Below, piece by piece: positions 53,346 through 62,681 of a stretch of DNA of 64,000 nucleotides. Position numbers and translations under genes: made by a program. The stretch lies in assembly GCF_000383095.1 (NCBI RefSeq), contig NZ_AORL01000004.1, positions 1 through 64,000 on the forward strand, read 5' to 3'. The notes under the pieces were generated by a model, which was given only the letters and a program-made list of their open reading frames with translations, made no database searches and was not told the origin of the DNA. Positions within the stretch are counted from its first letter, which is position 1. The number at the start of each line of letters is the position of its first letter. This stretch comes from Sphingomonas sp. PR090111-T3T-6A. GTDB lineage: Bacteria > Pseudomonadota > Alphaproteobacteria > Sphingomonadales > Sphingomonadaceae.

Positions 53346-54230
53346 TCAGCTCTCCGCCAGCCAGCGCCGGAACAGCGTGTGGGCGATGGCGTAGGGCGGC
53401 GGCGGCAGGAAGGGAGCGTCAGGCTCGCCGTTCATCGCGGCGATCACCCCGGCGCGGTCGATCCAGCGCGCGTCCTCCAGCTCGGTCTCGTCGATGCGGA
53501 GCCTGTCGTCGTCGGTCATGGCGACGCAGGCGATCATGAGCTGCGAGGGGAAGGGCCAGGGCTGCGACGCGACGTAGCGCACCGAATGGACGGCGACGCC
53601 CGCCTCCTCGGCCAGCTCGCGCGTCACCGCCTCCTCGACCGATTCGCCGGGTTCGAGGAAGCCCGCCAGCGCCGAATAGCGCCCCGGCGGGAAGGCCGGC
53701 TGGCGGCCGACGAGGATACGCGCCGCATCGCCCGTGCCGTGCTGGGCGAGCATGATGACCACCGGGTCGACGCGCGGGAAATGCTCGGCCTCGCAGTTCG
53801 GGCAGCGGCGCCCCCAGCCGGCGCGGAAGGCCAGGGTTCGGTGCCCGCAGTTGGGGCAGAAGCCGTGGCGGGCGTGCCAGTCGATCAGGCTGCGCGCGGC
53901 GGCATAGGTGCCGGCCTCGCCGGGCTGGAGCGCGGTAATCGCCGCGAACAGCTCCGGCGAGCGGCGCAGAGCGGAGACGCCCGGCGTCAGCGCCACGAAA
54001 CGCGGCCGCCCCTCGATCCGGCCGAGCAGCGCCAGCTCCACCTCGATCTGCACCTCGGCCAGCGGGGTCCAGCCGAGCGTGCCTTCCTCCGCGCCGAGCG
54101 GGTGCAGGTCTGCGAGAAGGAGGAGCAGCGCCTCCGGATCGGCCCGCATCGCGGCCACCAGTGCCTCGTCGTGCCGGGCCATGTCGACCCGGTCGAGCAG
54201 CGATCCGGTGAAGCCGGGAAGGATCGTCAT
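53346..54230 (-). CDS. nudC: NAD+ diphosphatase NudC (Nudix)
   Basis: Cleaves NADH/NAD+ and removes NAD caps from RNA. 294 residues. Zn-ribbon CPNC...CPNC (GFCPNCGHRT and RRCPNCEAEHFPR), then Nudix box GFLEPGESVEEAVTRELAEEAGV, and SQPWPFPSQLM, the NudC-type marker. Its ATG overlaps the mutY stop by four bases. Confidence 0.94.
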   Translation of the reverse strand: MTILPGFTGSLLDRVDMARHDEALVAAMRADPEALLLLLADLHPLGAEEGTLGWTPLAEVQIEVELALLGRIEGRPRFVALTPGVSALRRSPELFAAITALQPGEAGTYAAARSLIDWHARHGFCPNCGHRTLAFRAGWGRRCPNCEAEHFPRVDPVVIMLAQHGTGDAARILVGRQPAFPPGRYSALAGFLEPGESVEEAVTRELAEEAGVAVHSVRYVASQPWPFPSQLMIACVAMTDDDRLRIDETELEDARWIDRAGVIAAMNGEPDAPFLPPPPYAIAHTLFRRWLAES

Positions 54231-55264
54231 AGCGCAAGCATCTCCTGGGAAGCGCGGCCAAGCGCGGCGGCGCGCGCATAGAGGGTCGGCAGGCCAGCCT
54301 CCTCGATGCGGTCGACCGGCCACCATTCGCCCTCGATCGGGCGGCCGGGAAGGTGGGCGGCCATCACGTCGAGCGACAGGGCGAAATGGGTGAAGACATG
54401 CTCGACCGTGCCGACCGGGCGCCAGTCGGCGCCGAGGGGGGAAGCGGCTTCGGCGGAGTCGCCCCACTCGCCTCCGGGAAGTGCGCGCATCCCGCCGAGC
54501 ATCCCCTTGTCGGGGCGGCGGACGAGCAGCACGGCGCCATCCGATTCGAGCCAGTAGGCGATGCCCTTCCGGCGCGGCTTGGCCTTCTTGGGTAGCTTCA
54601 CCGGATAGGCTTCGGGATTGCCTTCAGCCCGCGCCTTGCAGCCGGCGTTCAGCGGGCAGACGTCGCAGCACGGATTGCGCACCGTGCAGATGGTGGCGCC
54701 GAGGTCCATCATCGCCTGCGCGAAATCGCCTGCGCGCGCGTCCGGGGTGATGCTGTCGGTCAGCTCCCGGATACGGGGCCGTGCGTTGGGGAGCGGCTCG
54801 GGGCAGGCGAACAGGCGCGTCACCACCCGCTCGACATTGGCGTCCACCACCACCGCGCGCCGCCCGAAGGCGATCGCCGCCACCGCCGCCGCCGTATAGG
54901 CGCCGATGCCGGGCAGGGCGCGTAAGACATCCTCGCTATCGGGGAATCGCCCGCCATGATCCGCCATCACCGAGCGGGCGCAGGCGATCAGGTTGCGGGC
55001 GCGGGCGTAGTAGCCGAGCCCGGCCCAGGCGGCCATCAGCTCGGCCTCGTCGGCGGCGGCGAGATCGGCGACGGTCGGCCAGCGGCCGGTGAATTTCGCG
55101 AAATAGGGGCCGACCGCGGCGACGGTCGTCTGCTGGAGCATGATCTCGCTCAGCCACACCCGATACGGGGTCGGCGCGGGCGTGCCCGGCGCCGCCCGCC
55201 ACGGCAGCGCGCGGGCGTTGGCATCGTACCAGGCCAGCAGTGCGTGAGCGGCATCGACGGGCAT
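54227..55264 (-). CDS. mutY: Adenine DNA glycosylase MutY
   Basis: Removes A opposite 8-oxoguanine. 345 residues. HhH motif LPGIGAYTAAAVAAIAFG and catalytic Asp in VVVDANVERV; the [4Fe-4S] cysteines follow Cx6Cx2Cx5C (CTVRNPCCDVCPLNAGC). A C-terminal Nudix-like domain (RPDKGMLGGMRALPGGEW) recognises 8-oxoG. Coupled to nudC and divergent to dciA. Confidence 0.96.
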   Translation of the reverse strand: MPVDAAHALLAWYDANARALPWRAAPGTPAPTPYRVWLSEIMLQQTTVAAVGPYFAKFTGRWPTVADLAAADEAELMAAWAGLGYYARARNLIACARSVMADHGGRFPDSEDVLRALPGIGAYTAAAVAAIAFGRRAVVVDANVERVVTRLFACPEPLPNARPRIRELTDSITPDARAGDFAQAMMDLGATICTVRNPCCDVCPLNAGCKARAEGNPEAYPVKLPKKAKPRRKGIAYWLESDGAVLLVRRPDKGMLGGMRALPGGEWGDSAEAASPLGADWRPVGTVEHVFTHFALSLDVMAAHLPGRPIEGEWWPVDRIEEAGLPTLYARAAALGRASQEMLAL

Positions 55265-55290
55265 GGGGCGCCTATGGCATGGGGAGGAGA

Positions 55291-55854
55291 ATGACGGAAC
55301 GGGCTTCAGGGGTGTCGGGGGAAAAGAAGGCGTCGCGCGGCAAGGCGAAGGCGCCTGTCGAGCGGCCGCGTGCCGCGCGTGCGCGGGCGCTTTCGGAGAT
55401 TGTGCCCGAGATTGGCGGTGTTCATTTCCGCCGCTTCGGCTTCATCCAGTCCGCCGTGGTGAGTCGCTGGCCCGAGATCGTCGGCCAGCGCTACGCCGGC
55501 GTCTCCTCGCCCGAATCGATCCGCTTCCCGGCGGGCAAGAAGTCGGACGGCGTGCTCACTCTTTCGGTCGAGGGCGCCCATGCGCCGATGATGCAGCATA
55601 TCGCGCCGACGCTGATCCAGCGGGTCAACCGCTTCTTCGGCTATCCGGCGGTGGCGCGCGTGCAGATCCGTCAGGCCGCCGCCACCCCGCGCGCGCGCCG
55701 CAAGCCGCCGGCCGCGCCCAACTTCCAGCCCGTCGAACTCGGCGACAGCTTGCGCGCGGTGAGCGATCCCGAGCTGCGCGCCGTGCTCGAATCGATGGCC
55801 GAGGGCCTTTCCTTCACCACCGGCGCGCCGCGCCTGCCGGAGCCTTCCGAATGA
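55291..55854 (+). CDS. DciA/DUF721-family protein
   Basis: 187 residues from ATG 55291 with GGGGAGGAGA upstream. The DUF721 domain (SAVVSRWPEIVGQRYAGVSSPESIRFP, then LTLSVEGAHAPMMQHIAPTLIQRVNRFFG) is that of DciA, which loads the DnaB replicative helicase in bacteria lacking DnaC. The C-terminal ~50 residues are family-poor. Its stop overlaps the next gene's start (ATGA). Confidence 0.88.
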   Translation: MTERASGVSGEKKASRGKAKAPVERPRAARARALSEIVPEIGGVHFRRFGFIQSAVVSRWPEIVGQRYAGVSSPESIRFPAGKKSDGVLTLSVEGAHAPMMQHIAPTLIQRVNRFFGYPAVARVQIRQAAATPRARRKPPAAPNFQPVELGDSLRAVSDPELRAVLESMAEGLSFTTGAPRLPEPSE

Positions 55855-56561
55855 AGCCTGTATTCGTCGCGTTCGTGGCCGCCCTGTTCGCCGTCTCGGG
55901 CACCGCGCCTGTCGAGGCCGCCCCCCGCACGGCCCATGCGCCCGCCGACTGGACCCGCGTGATCGAGCAGACGCCCGATGGCGGCATCCGCATGGGCAAC
56001 CCCAACGCGAAGGTGAAGCTGGTCGAATTCTTCTCCTTCACCTGCCCGCATTGCGCCGTGTTCGCGACCACCGCCTTCAAGCCGCTCACCGACAAATATG
56101 TCCGCTCGGGACAGGTGAGCTTCGAGCTGCGCTCGGCGCTGCGCGACGCGCTCGATTTCTCGGTGGCGCTCAGCACCCGTTGCGTCGCGACCAAGGACTA
56201 TTTCGGCACGGTCGAGGATGTGATGGCCGGCCAGCAGGATTGGGAGACCAAGGCGTCCGACTGGATCTCCGCCCACCAGACCGAGCTGAGCGCCCCCGAC
56301 AAGTCGGCCGCGATCCACGCGCTGATGGCCAATGCAGGCGTCGAGGCGCTGATCGTGAAGCATGGCACGACGCCGGCCGCGATCGGCAAGTGCCTCGACG
56401 ACAAGGGCCTCCAGTCGGTGCTGGAGAAGACCACCAACGATGCCTGGAACGTCCGCAAGATCGGCGGGACGCCCGGCTTCCTCATCAACGATATGGTCCA
56501 GTCCGGCGTCTATGACTGGGCGGCACTGGAGCCCAAGATCCAGGCCGCGCTCAAGGGATGA
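55851..56561 (+). CDS. DsbA-like thioredoxin-fold protein (first of two)
   Basis: 236 residues with a signal peptide to about 23 (VEAAPR). Active site FTCPHCAVF (CPHC at about 64-67), as in thiol oxidoreductases of the DsbA/BdbD kind, and a cis-Pro loop IGGTPGFLIND. Two further Cys (STRCV, GKCLDD) flank the helical insert. Predicted to introduce or shuffle disulphides in the periplasm. Overlaps the preceding DUF721 gene and is 20 bases before its paralogue. Confidence 0.9.
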   Translation: MKPVFVAFVAALFAVSGTAPVEAAPRTAHAPADWTRVIEQTPDGGIRMGNPNAKVKLVEFFSFTCPHCAVFATTAFKPLTDKYVRSGQVSFELRSALRDALDFSVALSTRCVATKDYFGTVEDVMAGQQDWETKASDWISAHQTELSAPDKSAAIHALMANAGVEALIVKHGTTPAAIGKCLDDKGLQSVLEKTTNDAWNVRKIGGTPGFLINDMVQSGVYDWAALEPKIQAALKG

Positions 56562-56581
56562 TCACAGGAGTATCGCGCATC

Positions 56582-57352
56582 ATGACGATCAAGAACCGCC
56601 TCCTTCTCACCGGCTTCGCCATGGCCGCCCTGACGCTGGCCGGCTGCCAGAAGAAGGCTGACGACAGCGCCGCCACGGCCACCGCGCCGGCCACGCCCGC
56701 CGCCAGCAGCGGCCCGGTGGGTGCGGCGCCCGCGGGCGGCTGGGCCAGCCAGATCAGCCAGACGGCCGATGGCGGCTATCTGATGGGCAATCCCAACGCA
56801 CCGGTGAAGCTCATCGAATATGGCTCGCGCACCTGCCCACACTGCGCGAAGTTCACCGAGGAAGGCTTCCCGGAACTCAAGAGCAAATATATCGACGCCG
56901 GCAAGGTGAGCTACGAGTTCCGCGATTTCGCGATCCACCCGATGGACCCGGCCGCGATCCTGCTCGGCCAGTGCAACGGGGCGACCACCTTCTTCCCGAT
57001 CCTTGAGCAGATGATGGCCGATCAGCCCAACGTCTTCCCGAAGCTGGATAAGCTGCCGGCGAATTTCCAGCAGGAGATCGCCAACAAGACGCCCAACGAG
57101 CAGGCCGCCGCCTGGGGCGAGCAGCTCGGCTATGTCCAGTTCGTCGGCCAGCGCGGCGTGCCGGAAGCGAAGGCCAAGGCCTGCCTCGCCGATCCCAAGG
57201 CGCTGGATGCGCTCTCCAAGCGGATGCAGGACGGCGTTACACGCTACAATGTGAGCTTCACGCCCTTCTTCGTCGTCAACGGCAAGCCGGCAGGCGAGAA
57301 CACCACCGTCTGGTCGGCGCTGGAGCCGATCCTGAAGGGCGCCGGCGCCTGA
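56582..57352 (+). CDS. DsbA-like thioredoxin-fold lipoprotein (second of two)
   Basis: 256 residues. The N-terminus carries a lipobox (LTLAGC, Cys about 22), so unlike its neighbour it is lipid-anchored. Active site SRTCPHCAKF; cis-Pro loop SFTPFFVVNGK. ATG 56582 follows AGGAG; the in-frame ATG at 56558 lies within the preceding gene. Shared features with the upstream paralogue: NPNA-VKL-E block just before the active site. Confidence 0.9.
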   Translation: MTIKNRLLLTGFAMAALTLAGCQKKADDSAATATAPATPAASSGPVGAAPAGGWASQISQTADGGYLMGNPNAPVKLIEYGSRTCPHCAKFTEEGFPELKSKYIDAGKVSYEFRDFAIHPMDPAAILLGQCNGATTFFPILEQMMADQPNVFPKLDKLPANFQQEIANKTPNEQAAAWGEQLGYVQFVGQRGVPEAKAKACLADPKALDALSKRMQDGVTRYNVSFTPFFVVNGKPAGENTTVWSALEPILKGAGA

Positions 57353-57380
57353 CAGGGCGCTTGAGGGGGGTAAGGCGACG

Positions 57381-60300
57381 ATGCGGATCCGGCGGCTCAA
57401 GCTCTCGGGCTTCAAGAGCTTCGTCGATCCGGCCGAGCTGGTGATCGAGCCGGGGCTGACGGGGATCGTCGGCCCCAATGGCTGCGGCAAGTCGAACCTC
57501 CTCGAAGCCATCCGCTGGGTGATGGGCGAGGCCAGCTCCAAGTCGCTGCGCGGCAGCGGCATGGAGGACGTGATCTTCGCCGGCACCGCCCAGCGCCCGG
57601 CGCGGGACTTCGCCGAAGTCTCGATGCTGATCGAGCAGGCGGACGAGCGCGGGCCTCAGGAGGCCGAGATCGTCCGCCGCATCGAGCGGGGCGCGGGCTC
57701 CGCCTACCGCATCGACGGGCGCGACGTGCGCCAGAAGGACGTCGCGCTGCTCTTCGCGGACGCCGCGACCGGCGCGCACAGCCCGGCGCTGGTGAGCCAG
57801 GGGCGGATCAGCGCGATCATCGCCGCGCGGCCCACCGAGCGCCGCGCCATGCTGGAGGAGGCGGCGGGGATTGCCGGCCTCCATGTTCGCCGCCGCGATG
57901 CCGAGCAGAAGCTCCGCGCGACGGAGACCAATCTCGAACGGCTCGACACGTTGCTGGGCGACATGGAGGCGCGCGCCACGGCGCTGCGTCGGCAGGCGCG
58001 GGCGGCGGAGCGGTATCGCCTGCTCTCGGTGGATATCCGCGTGGCGGAGGGGCGGCTGATCTACGCGCGCTGGCGCGAGGCGGCCGAGGCGACGGCGACG
58101 AGCAAGCGCGAGGCCGAGGCGGCCGAGGCGGCGGTGGCCGCCGCCGCCGATCGCCAGCGCCGCGCCACCGAGGCTTCGGGGCAGGCGGCACAGGGGCTGG
58201 CGGCGGCGCGCTCGACGGCCCAGTCCGCCCGCGACGTGGCGGCGACGGCGGGCCATCGGCTGGAGACGCTCCGGGCCGAGCGCAAGGCGCTGGAGCGTCG
58301 CATCCAGGAGATCGCCCAGCTCCGCGACACGCTGGAGCGCGACCGGGCTCGTGAAGGCGCGCTGGCGGAGGATGCGGCGGCCGCCATCGCCCGGCTGATG
58401 GCCGAGGCGGAGACGCTGACGGCGCGCGTGGCGGAGGCCGAGGCGACACGTCCAGCTCTTACGACACGGTTGGCGGAGACGGAGGCGGGGCTGCGCGACG
58501 CCGAGGTGCTGCTCGCGCAGGCTCTCGCAGCGGAGGCGGCGGAGCAGGCCGAGGCGCGGATCGCGCAGGCGGCGCTGGCGGCGGCCCGTCAGCGTCTCGA
58601 CCGCGCCGAGGCGGAGGTGGCGCGCATCGCTCGCGATCTGGCGGCGGTGGGCGATGCTGCGCAGCATGAGGCGGCGCTGGCGACGGCGTCCGCCGCGCGC
58701 ACGACTGCGACGGCCGAGGCGGACGCCGCGACCGAGGCTATGACGAAGGCCGAGGAGGCTCGCGTCACGGCCGCGGCGGCGCGGGATGAGGGGCAGGCGG
58801 CGGCGGCCACGGCGCGGGCGCAACTCGCCTCGCTGGAGTCCGAAGCGGCGGCACTGACCCGCTCGCTGGCGCGTCGCGACGGCAAGGAGCCCCGCGCCAT
58901 CGACCAGATCACTGCCGCGCCCGGCTATGAGCGCGCGCTGGCGGCGGCGCTGGGCGACGATCTGGAGGCGCCGGTTGGCGGCAAGGGCGCGCGGCGCTGG
59001 GCGGGCGCGGATGCTGCGGGCGATGCTGCGCTGCCCAAGGGGTGCGAGCGGCTTTCGGATCATGTCGAGGCGCCCGAGGAACTGGCGCGGCGGCTGGCGC
59101 AGGTCGGCGTCGTGGAGGCGGATGACGGGAGCATCCGGCTCGGCGTCGGCCAGCGCCTCGTGACCCGTGACGGGAAGATGCGGCGCTGGGACGGCTTCGT
59201 CGCCGAGGAGCAGGGCGCCGCCGCCGCCGAAGGCCTCATCCGCCGCAACCGCCTGACCGAGATCGAGACGCAGCTCCCGCCCGCCCGCGCGACGCTGGCC
59301 GAGGCCGAGGCGAAGGGGCGCGAGGCCGCCGCCGCGCTCGATGCCGCGGAGCGCGACGGGCAGGCGGCGCGCACGTCGCTCACCGCTGCCGAACGCCGCG
59401 CCCGTGACGAGGCGCTGGCCGAGGATCGCGCCCGCGTCGCCATCGAGCGCATCGAATCCCGCCGCGCCGAGCTGGCCGAGCGCGCAGCGCAGGCCCAGGC
59501 CGAGCGCGATGCCGCGGACGGAGAGCGCAGCAAGGCCGCCGATGTGGTGGCGCTGTTGCCCGATGGCGGGGAGACGGCGCGCGCGGTCGCGGCACAGCGG
59601 GCCGCGACGGATGCCGCGCGCGGGGCGGTGGGCCAGTACCGGCTCGATCTCGCCCAGCTCGATCGCGGCCTCTCGGCGGATCGCGACCGCGCTGTGGCGG
59701 CGAGGGCAGAGGCCGAGGGCTGGCGCGCGCGCGCCGGCGATGCGGCTAGGCGGATCGAGGAGATGGCCGCCCGCGCCAACGCCGCCGAAGAGGAGGCCGC
59801 ATTGCTTGCCGCCACGCCGAAGACGCTCGCCGAGCGGATCGAGGCGGCCCAGGCGGAGAGCGCCGCTGCCACTGCCAATGTCACCGAAACGGCGGCGGCC
59901 GAGCGCAGCATGGAGGTTGTGTTGCGCGAGACCGAGGCCGTGCTCGCGGCGGTCAACGAGGATGCGGCCGGTGCCCGCGAGGCGCGCGCGACGGCGATCG
60001 CGCATCACGAGAATCACGAGGCGCGGCGGCAGGAGATGGGGCGGCTGGCCGGCGAGCGCTTCCAGTGCCCGGCGCCCGTGCTGCCGGAGAAGGCCGGTTT
60101 CGTCTCCGCCGAGGTCGGCGACATCGCCTCCGAGCAGCGGCGCTTCGACCGGCTCAACATCGATCGCGAGCGGATCGGCCCGGTCAATCTCGTCGCCGAG
60201 CAGGAACTCTCCGAACTCGACAGCGACCGCGTCACGCAAGCCGCCCAGCGCGACGAGCTGGCCGAGGCCGTCTCGCGCCTGAGGGGCTCGATCGGCAGCC

Positions 60301-60800
60301 TCAACCGCGAGGGTCGCGCCCGGCTGCTCGCCGCATTCGAGGCGGTGGACGGGCATTTCCGCCGCCTTTTCACGCGCCTGTTCGCGGGCGGCGAGGCGCA
60401 TCTCGCGCTGATCGATTCGGACGATCCGCTGGAGGCGGGGCTGGAGATCATGGCCCAGCCGCCGGGCAAGAAGCTCTCCTCGCTCACATTGCTGTCGGGC
60501 GGCGAGCAGGCGCTGACGGCGGTGGCGCTGATCTTCGCGCTGTTCCTCACCAACCCGGCGCCGATCTGCGTGCTCGACGAGGTCGACGCGCCGCTCGACG
60601 ACGCCAATATCGAGCGCTTCTGCGACCTGCTCGACCAGATGACCCGTGAGACCGACACGCGCTATCTCGTCGTCACCCACAATGCGGTCAGCATGGCGCG
60701 GATGCACCGGCTGTTCGGCGTCACCATGGTCGAGCGCGGCGTCAGCCGGCTGGTCTCGGTCGATCTCGGCGGCGCGGAGACGCTCCTCGCCGCCGAGTGA
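57381..60800 (+). CDS. smc: Chromosome segregation protein SMC
   Basis: Structural maintenance of chromosomes ATPase, 1139 residues. Walker A GPNGCGKSN (about 31-39) at the N-terminus; ABC signature LSGGEQALTAVA and Walker B ICVLDEVDAPLDD at the C-terminus; two long Ala/Glu/Arg-rich coiled coils flank a hinge around residues 500-600. With ScpAB, not here, it condenses and segregates the origin region. Ends the mutY-divergent cluster. Confidence 0.97.
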   Translation: MRIRRLKLSGFKSFVDPAELVIEPGLTGIVGPNGCGKSNLLEAIRWVMGEASSKSLRGSGMEDVIFAGTAQRPARDFAEVSMLIEQADERGPQEAEIVRRIERGAGSAYRIDGRDVRQKDVALLFADAATGAHSPALVSQGRISAIIAARPTERRAMLEEAAGIAGLHVRRRDAEQKLRATETNLERLDTLLGDMEARATALRRQARAAERYRLLSVDIRVAEGRLIYARWREAAEATATSKREAEAAEAAVAAAADRQRRATEASGQAAQGLAAARSTAQSARDVAATAGHRLETLRAERKALERRIQEIAQLRDTLERDRAREGALAEDAAAAIARLMAEAETLTARVAEAEATRPALTTRLAETEAGLRDAEVLLAQALAAEAAEQAEARIAQAALAAARQRLDRAEAEVARIARDLAAVGDAAQHEAALATASAARTTATAEADAATEAMTKAEEARVTAAAARDEGQAAAATARAQLASLESEAAALTRSLARRDGKEPRAIDQITAAPGYERALAAALGDDLEAPVGGKGARRWAGADAAGDAALPKGCERLSDHVEAPEELARRLAQVGVVEADDGSIRLGVGQRLVTRDGKMRRWDGFVAEEQGAAAAEGLIRRNRLTEIETQLPPARATLAEAEAKGREAAAALDAAERDGQAARTSLTAAERRARDEALAEDRARVAIERIESRRAELAERAAQAQAERDAADGERSKAADVVALLPDGGETARAVAAQRAATDAARGAVGQYRLDLAQLDRGLSADRDRAVAARAEAEGWRARAGDAARRIEEMAARANAAEEEAALLAATPKTLAERIEAAQAESAAATANVTETAAAERSMEVVLRETEAVLAAVNEDAAGAREARATAIAHHENHEARRQEMGRLAGERFQCPAPVLPEKAGFVSAEVGDIASEQRRFDRLNIDRERIGPVNLVAEQELSELDSDRVTQAAQRDELAEAVSRLRGSIGSLNREGRARLLAAFEAVDGHFRRLFTRLFAGGEAHLALIDSDDPLEAGLEIMAQPPGKKLSSLTLLSGGEQALTAVALIFALFLTNPAPICVLDEVDAPLDDANIERFCDLLDQMTRETDTRYLVVTHNAVSMARMHRLFGVTMVERGVSRLVSVDLGGAETLLAAE

Positions 60801-60806
60801 TCTGCT

Positions 60807-61511
60807 TCAGTCGCGCGCCGGGATGTTGAGCCCGCGCTCGACCGCCGGGCGGGCGAGGCCGCGTTCCAGCCAGGCCGGGACATGGCGCAGCCTGTCGAAC
60901 TCGACCAGCGCGCCCGCCTCGTAGAATCCGTTGATGTTGCGCACCCAGCCGAGCAGCGCGATGTCCACCATCGTGTAGTCGTCGCCCATCATCCATGTGC
61001 GGGTGGCGAGGCGATCCTCCAGCACGCCGAGCAGGCGCTTGCTCTCGGCGACGTAGCGCTGGAGCGGGCGCTTGTCCTCATACTCCCGGCCGGCGAACTT
61101 GTGGAAGAAGCCCACCTGCCCGAACATCGGGCCGACGGCGGCCATTTGGAAGAAAATCCACTGGATCGCCTCATAGCGCAGCGCCGGGTCGGCGGGCATC
61201 AGGCGGCCGGTCTTGTCGGCGAGATAGAGCAGGATCGCGCCGCTCTCGAACAGGCCGAGTGGCCGGCCGCCGGGGCCGTCGGGATCGATGATCGCCGGAA
61301 TCTTCCCGTTCGGGTTGAGCGAGAGATAGGCCGGCGTCCAGGTCTCGTTCTGGCCGATCTGGATCAGATGCGGTTCGTAAGGGAGGCCCAGTTCCTCCAG
61401 CGCGATCGACACCTTCACGCCATTGGGCGTGGGCAGCGAATAGAGCTGGATGCGATCGGGGTGCTGCGCCGGCCAGCGGGCGGCGATCGGGAAAGCGGAC
61501 AGATCGGACAT
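60807..61511 (-). CDS. Glutathione S-transferase (YghU/YfcG-like)
   Basis: 234 residues. Thioredoxin-fold N-domain with LYSLPTPNGVKVSIALEELG and the glutathione-site NPNGKIPAIID and ESGAILLYLAD; helical C-domain with MMGDDYTMVDIALLGWV. Sequence best fits nu-class disulphide-bond oxidoreductases of E. coli YghU/YfcG type. Cytosolic. Monocistronic. Confidence 0.9.
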   Translation of the reverse strand: MSDLSAFPIAARWPAQHPDRIQLYSLPTPNGVKVSIALEELGLPYEPHLIQIGQNETWTPAYLSLNPNGKIPAIIDPDGPGGRPLGLFESGAILLYLADKTGRLMPADPALRYEAIQWIFFQMAAVGPMFGQVGFFHKFAGREYEDKRPLQRYVAESKRLLGVLEDRLATRTWMMGDDYTMVDIALLGWVRNINGFYEAGALVEFDRLRHVPAWLERGLARPAVERGLNIPARD

Positions 61512-61553
61512 GGTATCTCCCTGGCGCTAAGAGGCTGCGCGCGCCAGAGATAA

Positions 61554-61590
61554 GGCCGGGGCAAACGCCGACAAGGCGCTCGCCCCGGCC
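61554..61590 (-). terminator. Hairpin after the first CX10C gene
   Basis: GGCCGGGGC (61554-61562) and GCCCCGGCC (61582-61590) form a 9-bp stem with an inner small stem; read on the minus strand it follows the stop at 61599 and ends with TTATCT. A probable terminator of the paralogue pair. Confidence 0.6.
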
Positions 61591-61598
61591 CATGTCGA

Positions 61599-62093
61599 TC
61601 AATCCTGCGGGATGCCGCCGTTCGCCGCGTCTTCCTTCTCCTGCTGGCGCTGGAGGCGCGACTGCGTCTGGAACTGCGCGAAGCAGCCGGTCTGGCCGCC
61701 GGTGCCGACCATCGAGCAGGTGTTGGGCAGGCCCGCCGCCTCGCGGCTGACATCCTCGGTGGTGCGCACCTTGTTGACCCAGCTGTTGCCCGGCGCCGGC
61801 TGCACCTTCTTGCCGCGGAAGCGCTTGGGAATGCGATAGCGCTCGGATTCGGGCTCACGGGCGCAGACGATGATCTCATTGTCCTTGCCGGTGGGGCAGG
61901 GATCATTGCCGTAGACGACGATTGATATGGTGCGGGATTCGTTCGCCGCGGCGGTTTCGGCCTTGGCCGCGGGCGCGGTCTTGGCTGGCTCGGCGCGCGC
62001 GGCGAGCGGCAGCGCCATGGCGGCCAGCAGCAGGCCGAGCAGGAAGCCCGCACAGGCGATCAACAGCGATCGGGCGGCGGCGAAGGCGGTCAT
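61599..62093 (-). CDS. Exported CX10C-CX10C protein, paralogue A
   Basis: 164 residues, unknown function. A signal peptide ends near ARAEP (about 35), then an Ala-rich spacer. The core shares with the next gene: YGNDPCP, then IIVCAREPESERYRIPKRFR, then a C-terminal NTCSMVGTGGQTGC. Cysteines at 66, 77, 126, 137 are in two CX10C pairs, suggesting two disulphides. ATG 62093 has GGAGG upstream; the more distal ATG at 62174 adds only low-complexity sequence. Confidence 0.7.
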   Translation of the reverse strand: MTAFAAARSLLIACAGFLLGLLLAAMALPLAARAEPAKTAPAAKAETAAANESRTISIVVYGNDPCPTGKDNEIIVCAREPESERYRIPKRFRGKKVQPAPGNSWVNKVRTTEDVSREAAGLPNTCSMVGTGGQTGCFAQFQTQSRLQRQQEKEDAANGGIPQD

Positions 62094-62201
62094 GGGGCGA
62101 TCCTCCACGATCGGGGCTGGTGCTGAGCCAAGCCCCTCGGTGGCTGTCGCGGTGCTGAATGAAAGCATCGACATCCCTGTTATGTGGGGTGGAGGCCGCG
62201 C

Positions 62202-62600
62202 TCAGGGAACCCCGGCGTCGGCCTTCTTCTGCGTCTGGCGCTCGGCGCGGGCCTCGGCGAACATCTTCTGCATGCACCCGGTCCAGCCGCCGGAGCCTTC
62301 GTTCGAGCAGCTTTGCGTGCCGCTCTTGCCGACGAACTCCACGCTCTTCGCGCGCTGCGCCCAGCTCATGTTGGTGGGCGAGATCTCGTTGTCGCGCAGT
62401 TCCTTGGGGATGCGATAGCGCTCGGTTTCGGGCTGGCGGACGCAGACGACGATCTCCTGCCCCGCGCTGGAGGGGCAGCGATCATTGCCGTAGATGATGA
62501 TGAAGCGATCCTGCTGCTGCGCGAGCGCGGGCAGTGGCTCCAGCACCGAGAGGCCGAGCGAGGCCGTTGCGATGAGCGAGAGGGAAAGCAGCCTGCGCAT
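62202..62600 (-). CDS. Exported CX10C-CX10C protein, paralogue B
   Basis: 132 residues, unknown function. A signal peptide ends near ALAQQQ (about 30). Core blocks IIIYGNDRCP, IVVCVRQPETERYRIPKELR, and TQSCSNEGSGGWTGC repeat the pattern of paralogue A; cysteines at 42, 53, 98, 109 are again CX10C and CX10C. It lies 108 bases upstream of paralogue A on the same strand, so the pair arose by tandem duplication. Probably periplasmic. Confidence 0.72.
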   Translation of the reverse strand: MRRLLSLSLIATASLGLSVLEPLPALAQQQDRFIIIYGNDRCPSSAGQEIVVCVRQPETERYRIPKELRDNEISPTNMSWAQRAKSVEFVGKSGTQSCSNEGSGGWTGCMQKMFAEARAERQTQKKADAGVP

Positions 62601-62681
62601 GATCGTTCGCCTTAGTCCGGCCGTTGAGCCAAAACGGCATGGCGGAGCCGGACGGTTCCCGCAAGCGAAAGGAGGCGGGGC

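Noticed and set aside
57276-60707. 1143-codon antisense ORF opposite smc
   Set aside because: Long mirror frame arising from the Ala/Glu/Arg-rich coiled coil of smc.
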